This document shows positions 60,684-64,000 of a stretch of DNA of 64,000 nt, in pieces. The notes beneath the pieces were generated by a model, which was not told where the DNA came from, did no database searches, and saw only the letters and a program-made list of their open reading frames with translations. Position 1 is the stretch's first letter. The number at the start of each line of letters is the position of its first letter. The DNA is from Haloarcula salinisoli (GTDB lineage: Archaea; Halobacteriota; Halobacteria; Halobacteriales; Haloarculaceae). Position numbers and translations under genes: made by a program. The stretch is from NCBI RefSeq assembly GCF_019599405.1, contig NZ_RKLQ01000001.1:806001-870000 (forward strand), written 5' to 3'.

Positions 60684-62108
60684 GTGACCGAACGCCTCGA
60701 CGCAGTGCAGGCGGCCATCGCCCGGCGACTGGCCATCGACCGCCGGGCGCTCGCGGCGTTTCGCGTCGCCCTGGCGCTCGTCGTGCTCGTCGACCTCGCG
60801 CGACGCCTTCCGGACGTTCGGGCCTTCTACACCGACGCCGGCGTGCTCCCGCGGTCCGTACTCGCCACCCTGTATCCTGGCTATGGCGCCGTCTCGCTGC
60901 ACGCCCTCTCCGGTGGGCTGGTCGTCCAGTTGGCCCTGTTCGCTCTCGCTGGTGTCGCCGCGCTGGCGCTGCTGGTCGGCTACCGGACGCGACTGGCAAC
61001 CGTCGTCTCGCTCGTCTTGCTCGTCTCTCTTCAGCTCCGCAATCCGCTGGTCCTCAACAGCGGGGACGTGCTCCTTCGCCGCCTGCTGTTCTGGGCCGCG
61101 TTCCTCCCGCTGGGGAGCCGGTGGGCTGTCGATAGCGGTGAGCGCACCAACAGTTCCGGAGCCACCGACCGCGTCGTCGGCCTCGCAACCGCCGGGCTCC
61201 TCGCGCAGGTGGTCGTCGTCTATCTGACGAACGCGGTCGTGAAGTTCCGCGCCGACGTCTGGCTGCGGGGCGACGCGGTCAGATACGCCTTCCAGCTCGA
61301 CCACTTCACCGTACTGCTGGGTGACGTTATCGCGGGCTGGACGCCCGCAGTACAGTTCGCGGCCTGGCTCTGGCTCGCCCTGCTGGTCTGCTCGCCACTG
61401 CTGGTCGTCCTGACCGGCCGCGCCAGGGCGGCGCTCGTGGGAGCCTTCGCTGCGATACACGCCGGGATGGTGGTGACAATGCAGCTTGGCGTCTTCCCGC
61501 TGGTGTCGCTTGCCGGACTGGTCCCGTTGCTCCCGGGGTGGGTCTGGGACCGCGTCGAGGCCCGGGTGCCTGTCACCAGACGGCTCCCGCGGCTCCCCCG
61601 GACCCCGCTCGCCAGACGGGTCCCGGCCCTGACCGCGCTCGCTCGAACGCTCGCCGCGCTCTGTCTCGTCGCGCTGGTCGTCGTCAATGCCGTCGGCCTG
61701 GGCGTGGTCGGCGCGCCGGCGGGGACACCGGACCAGGTCACGGAGCGCTCCTGGGATATGTTCGCACCGTCGCCGCCGCGTGCGACGTGGTGGGTCCTCG
61801 CGCCGGCGAACCTCACCTCGGGCGAGCGGGTCAACGCCATAACCGGCGAGCCCTTCGACGCGTCGCGGCCGCCGGAGGTCGCCGAGATGCACCGAAACGA
61901 GCGGTGGCGAAAGTTCTTCGCCGACGCGAAGCGGGAGCCCCAACTCCGTCAGTCGCTGGCCCGGCACCTCTGTACGCGCTGGAACCGGACCCACGACAGC
62001 GGGATGACGGACGTACAGCTGTGGCACATGTCCGAACGGACGGACCTCGACGGCCCGGAGTCTGTCGAGCGGGAGCGACTGGGCAGCTATCGCTGTGGAG
62101 CGACGTGA
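60684..62108 (+). CDS. HTTM domain membrane protein
   Basis: The 474-residue product has the HTTM fold of vitamin-K-dependent gamma-carboxylase relatives: about ten membrane helices with FRVALALVVLVDLARRLPDV at the start, AFYTDAGVLPRSVL after the first helix, and QLRNPLVLNSGDVLLRRLLF with the family's conserved Asn and Arg residues. A polar C-terminal region (WDMFAPSPPRATWWVLAPAN; ERWRKFFADAKREPQLRQSL) follows the last helix, as is usual. The reaction of prokaryotic members is unknown. I start at the GTG at 60684 (TERLDAVQAAIARR), since residues coded upstream are unlike the family. Confidence 0.85.
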   Translation: MTERLDAVQAAIARRLAIDRRALAAFRVALALVVLVDLARRLPDVRAFYTDAGVLPRSVLATLYPGYGAVSLHALSGGLVVQLALFALAGVAALALLVGYRTRLATVVSLVLLVSLQLRNPLVLNSGDVLLRRLLFWAAFLPLGSRWAVDSGERTNSSGATDRVVGLATAGLLAQVVVVYLTNAVVKFRADVWLRGDAVRYAFQLDHFTVLLGDVIAGWTPAVQFAAWLWLALLVCSPLLVVLTGRARAALVGAFAAIHAGMVVTMQLGVFPLVSLAGLVPLLPGWVWDRVEARVPVTRRLPRLPRTPLARRVPALTALARTLAALCLVALVVVNAVGLGVVGAPAGTPDQVTERSWDMFAPSPPRATWWVLAPANLTSGERVNAITGEPFDASRPPEVAEMHRNERWRKFFADAKREPQLRQSLARHLCTRWNRTHDSGMTDVQLWHMSERTDLDGPESVERERLGSYRCGAT

Positions 62109-62146
62109 GTCGAAAGGACCGAGACGGGGCCGGTCGTGGTGCCCAT

Positions 62147-62434
62147 ATGGCGAAGTGGCTCCAGAGCGGTCGACGACGCGACATCTGTATCCTGCTTGCG
62201 GCAGCCGAGGACGGCGAACTGACCGGCCAGCGGCTGAAGACGCGCCTCGAATCGCGCTACGATACGCGCATCGACCCCAAGAGCTTCTACGGGGCCCTGG
62301 AGGCGATGGTCGACAGCGGGTTCGTCGCCCAGCGGACCGACGGTATCGCCGACAAATACTCGCTGACCGAGGCCGGCGAGGCCCGGCTCCGCGAGCAGTT
62401 CGAGTGGATGCGCGAGAGCCTGGGCGAGGCGTGA
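62147..62434 (+). CDS. PadR-family transcription regulator
   Basis: The 95-residue product is a winged helix-turn-helix of the PadR type: SGRRRDICILLAAAEDGELT, the recognition region GQRLKTRLESRYDTRIDPKS, FYGALEAMVDSGFVAQRTDG, then the wing IADKYSLTEAGEARLREQFE. It lacks the extra C-terminal dimerisation helices of longer members, which is common in haloarchaea. It lies 38 bases after the HTTM gene and may be co-transcribed with it. The ATG at 62147 starts the fold; a longer frame would run into the HTTM gene. Confidence 0.88.
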   Translation: MAKWLQSGRRRDICILLAAAEDGELTGQRLKTRLESRYDTRIDPKSFYGALEAMVDSGFVAQRTDGIADKYSLTEAGEARLREQFEWMRESLGEA

Positions 62435-62456
62435 GTGCTCCCGGTCGGCCCGCCGC

Positions 62457-63314
62457 TCAGTCGTACTCGTAGAAGCCCGCGCCAGTCTTCTTTCCGAGGT
62501 CGCCGGCCTCGACCTTCCGTTTGAGCAAGTACGCCGGTTTGTAGCGGTCGCCGAGCTCTTCGTGGAGCGTCTCGCTGGACTCGAGGACCACGTCCAGTCC
62601 GATGTGGTCGGCCAGCTCCAGGGGCCCCATCGGGACGTTCGTCCCCAGGCGCAGGCCCCGGTCGACGTCGCCCTTTGCCGCGACGCCCTCGTCGTAGGCC
62701 CGGATGCCCTCGTTTATCCAGGGCATGAGGACGCGGTTGACGACGAAGCCGGGCCTGTCGTCGGCCTCCCAGGTTTCCTTGTCCAGGTCGGCGGCGAACG
62801 CGTGGGCCAGCTCGACCGTTTCCCGACTCGTGTGTTCGCCGACGACAACTTCGACCCCGGTCATCACCGGGACCGGGTTCATGAAGTGGAGTCCGACGAC
62901 CCGCGCCGGACGGTCGACGGCACTCGCGATACTCGTTATCGAGAGCGTGCTCGTGTTCGTCGCGAGCACCGTCTCCGGGCCGCAGGTCTCGGCGAGGTCG
63001 GCAAAGACCGACTGTTTGACACGGAGGTCCTCGGTGACGGCTTCGACCACGATGTCGGCCTCGCCCAGGGCGGCGAGGTCGGTCGTTCCCTCGATGCGCT
63101 CCCGGGCGCTCTCGGCCGCCGACTGATCGAGGTCGCCACGGTCGACAAACTGGTCGAGGCTCGCCTCGATGGTCTCGAAGCCGTGGTCGACGAACTGCTG
63201 TTCGACGTCGCGCATGACCACGCGGTACCCGTCGACCGCGGCCACCTGCGCGATACCGCTGCCCATCGTGCCCGCGCCGACGACGCCGACGGTGTCGATA
63301 TCGTCGAGGTCCAT
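62457..63314 (-). CDS. 3-hydroxyacyl-CoA dehydrogenase
   Basis: The 285-residue enzyme oxidises 3-hydroxyacyl-CoA with NAD in beta-oxidation or butyrate-type pathways. The NAD site is TVGVVGAGTMGSGIAQVAAV near the N-terminus, the active-site region reads ARVVGLHFMNPVPVMTGVEV with the catalytic His, and the Glu that pairs with it lies in ADIVVEAVTEDL. VNRVLMPWINEGIRAYDEGV and GPLELADHIGLDVVLESSET complete the C-terminal domain. Length is standard for the single-function type. The ATG at 63314 precedes the NAD motif by 12 codons. Confidence 0.92.
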   Translation of the reverse strand: MDLDDIDTVGVVGAGTMGSGIAQVAAVDGYRVVMRDVEQQFVDHGFETIEASLDQFVDRGDLDQSAAESARERIEGTTDLAALGEADIVVEAVTEDLRVKQSVFADLAETCGPETVLATNTSTLSITSIASAVDRPARVVGLHFMNPVPVMTGVEVVVGEHTSRETVELAHAFAADLDKETWEADDRPGFVVNRVLMPWINEGIRAYDEGVAAKGDVDRGLRLGTNVPMGPLELADHIGLDVVLESSETLHEELGDRYKPAYLLKRKVEAGDLGKKTGAGFYEYD

Positions 63315-63557
63315 AGGGTCAGTTGGGCCGGCCGGTGGGTAAGCGTGCCGCCGGGTCAGAAGTATACTAATACTGACTAATCAATTCGACTCAATTGCAT
63401 AGAATTCGATAATCCACAGATGGCTCGATGGTGAAGATATTTACTCGCATCGTAGTAAGTGTCAGCCTAAAGATACTTATGCCGGGCGCCAGAACGAACA
63501 GACGACGCGTTCCAGACTACCGCCCGACCTGTCAGGGCACTATACCTACCCCCATCA

Positions 63558-64000
63558 ATGAGCGAATCACTCGACGCCTCGGCACCGAACGCCGACGCCA
63601 CGGTCGCACAGGTCATCGACACCATCGCGGAAACCACGTCCGACGTCCGGACGGCAATCTTCACGGAGCGGGGCCATAGCGACTCGGTGAACCCGACCGG
63701 CGACGAGCAGCTCGCCGCGGATCTGCGAGCCGACGAGATATTCGAGCAGCGCTTGCTGGCCATCGACGGCGTGGCCAGCTACGCCAGCGAGGAGCGTGAG
63801 GATGTGACCACGGCCACCGGCCGGCTCCACGTCGCCGTCGACCCGCTGGACGGCTCCTCGAACCTCGAGCCAAACAGCGGCATGGGGACCATCTTCGCCG
63901 TCTACACCGAGCGCCCGCCGACCAGCGGACGGAACCTCGTCGCCGCCGGCTTCGTCATCTACGGCCCGGTCACCTCGATGCTGGTGGCCCGCGACGACCG
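63558..64000 (+). CDS. fbp: Class 1 fructose-1,6-bisphosphatase, C-terminus cut by window edge
   Basis: The frame continues off the right edge after 147 residues. It matches the class 1 FBPase N-terminal half: a helix (DATVAQVIDTIAETTSDVRT), then GDEQLAADLRADEIFEQRLL, SYASEEREDV with the metal-binding Glu pair, and HVAVDPLDGSSNLEPNSGMG with the DPLDGSSN active-site motif. Such enzymes dephosphorylate fructose-1,6-bisphosphate in gluconeogenesis, which haloarchaea need because they lack the archaeal FBPA/P route in many lineages. An AT-rich TATA-like patch (AAAGATACTTATG) lies about 85 bases upstream. Confidence 0.9.
   Translation, partial: MSESLDASAPNADATVAQVIDTIAETTSDVRTAIFTERGHSDSVNPTGDEQLAADLRADEIFEQRLLAIDGVASYASEEREDVTTATGRLHVAVDPLDGSSNLEPNSGMGTIFAVYTERPPTSGRNLVAAGFVIYGPVTSMLVARDD

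Noticed and set aside
60609-62027. Leftward 472-codon frame over the HTTM gene
   Set aside because: It is antisense shadow of a convincing membrane protein and has no motif.

Overview
The window looks like a haloarchaeon of the Haloarcula/Halomicrobium kind. It is GC-rich, its proteins are strongly acidic, and many genes are leaderless with a TATA box 25-38 bases before the start. It also carries Tat signals, Asp/Glu-rich linkers, and haloarchaeal families such as amphi-Trp, HTTM and archaeal MeaB. This placement rests on sequence character and family recognition; no search was run. I see no tRNA, rRNA, CRISPR array or intact insertion sequence.

Region 1 (1-23.4 kb) is a surface polysaccharide locus. 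It holds a DUF1616 membrane protein, a heparinase II/III lyase, five glycosyltransferases, a PIG-L deacetylase, a HAD phosphatase, an ATP-grasp ligase, a Gfo/Idh/MocA oxidoreductase, and the wecB-wecC pair that makes UDP-ManNAc and UDP-ManNAcA. Embedded in it are two right-handed beta-helix proteins. One of these lies in a three-gene block with a tail-fibre-like small protein and a Tat lipoprotein. There is also an overlapping gene pair in which a dockerin-tagged phosphoesterase is followed by a membrane-anchored cohesin.

Region 2 (23.5-31.0 kb) is mostly core: a DUF4242 protein, a ZIP transporter preceded by a possible structured RNA, a YchF-type ATPase, a bactofilin-like beta-helix protein, a small conserved protein, a thiolase/DUF35 pair, an amphi-Trp protein and an alpha/beta hydrolase.

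Region 3 (31.1-43.2 kb) is the most unusual part. Six intact genes and one remnant encode membrane proteins with M48 (HtpX/Ste24-like) peptidase architecture, but every HEXXH motif is destroyed. Three of the proteins carry two such dead modules in tandem, giving nine modules in all. Sequence shared between gene copies shows recent local duplication. Next to the array are an AT-richer gene for a 975-residue Tat-exported protein and a PQQ-type beta-propeller.

Region 4 (47.9-57.8 kb) is a pilin-like surface operon. Its proteins have one N-terminal membrane helix and extracytoplasmic domains, and one gene encodes an intact HEXXH gluzincin peptidase.

Region 5 (57.9-64 kb) is core metabolism and regulation: MeaB with the B12-binding mutase subunit, a receiver-PAS protein, an HTTM protein, a PadR-like regulator, 3-hydroxyacyl-CoA dehydrogenase and fructose-1,6-bisphosphatase.

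Three palindromic elements of about 80 bp (754-833, 15158-15236, 27795-27876) each begin exactly on the last base of a TGA stop codon.
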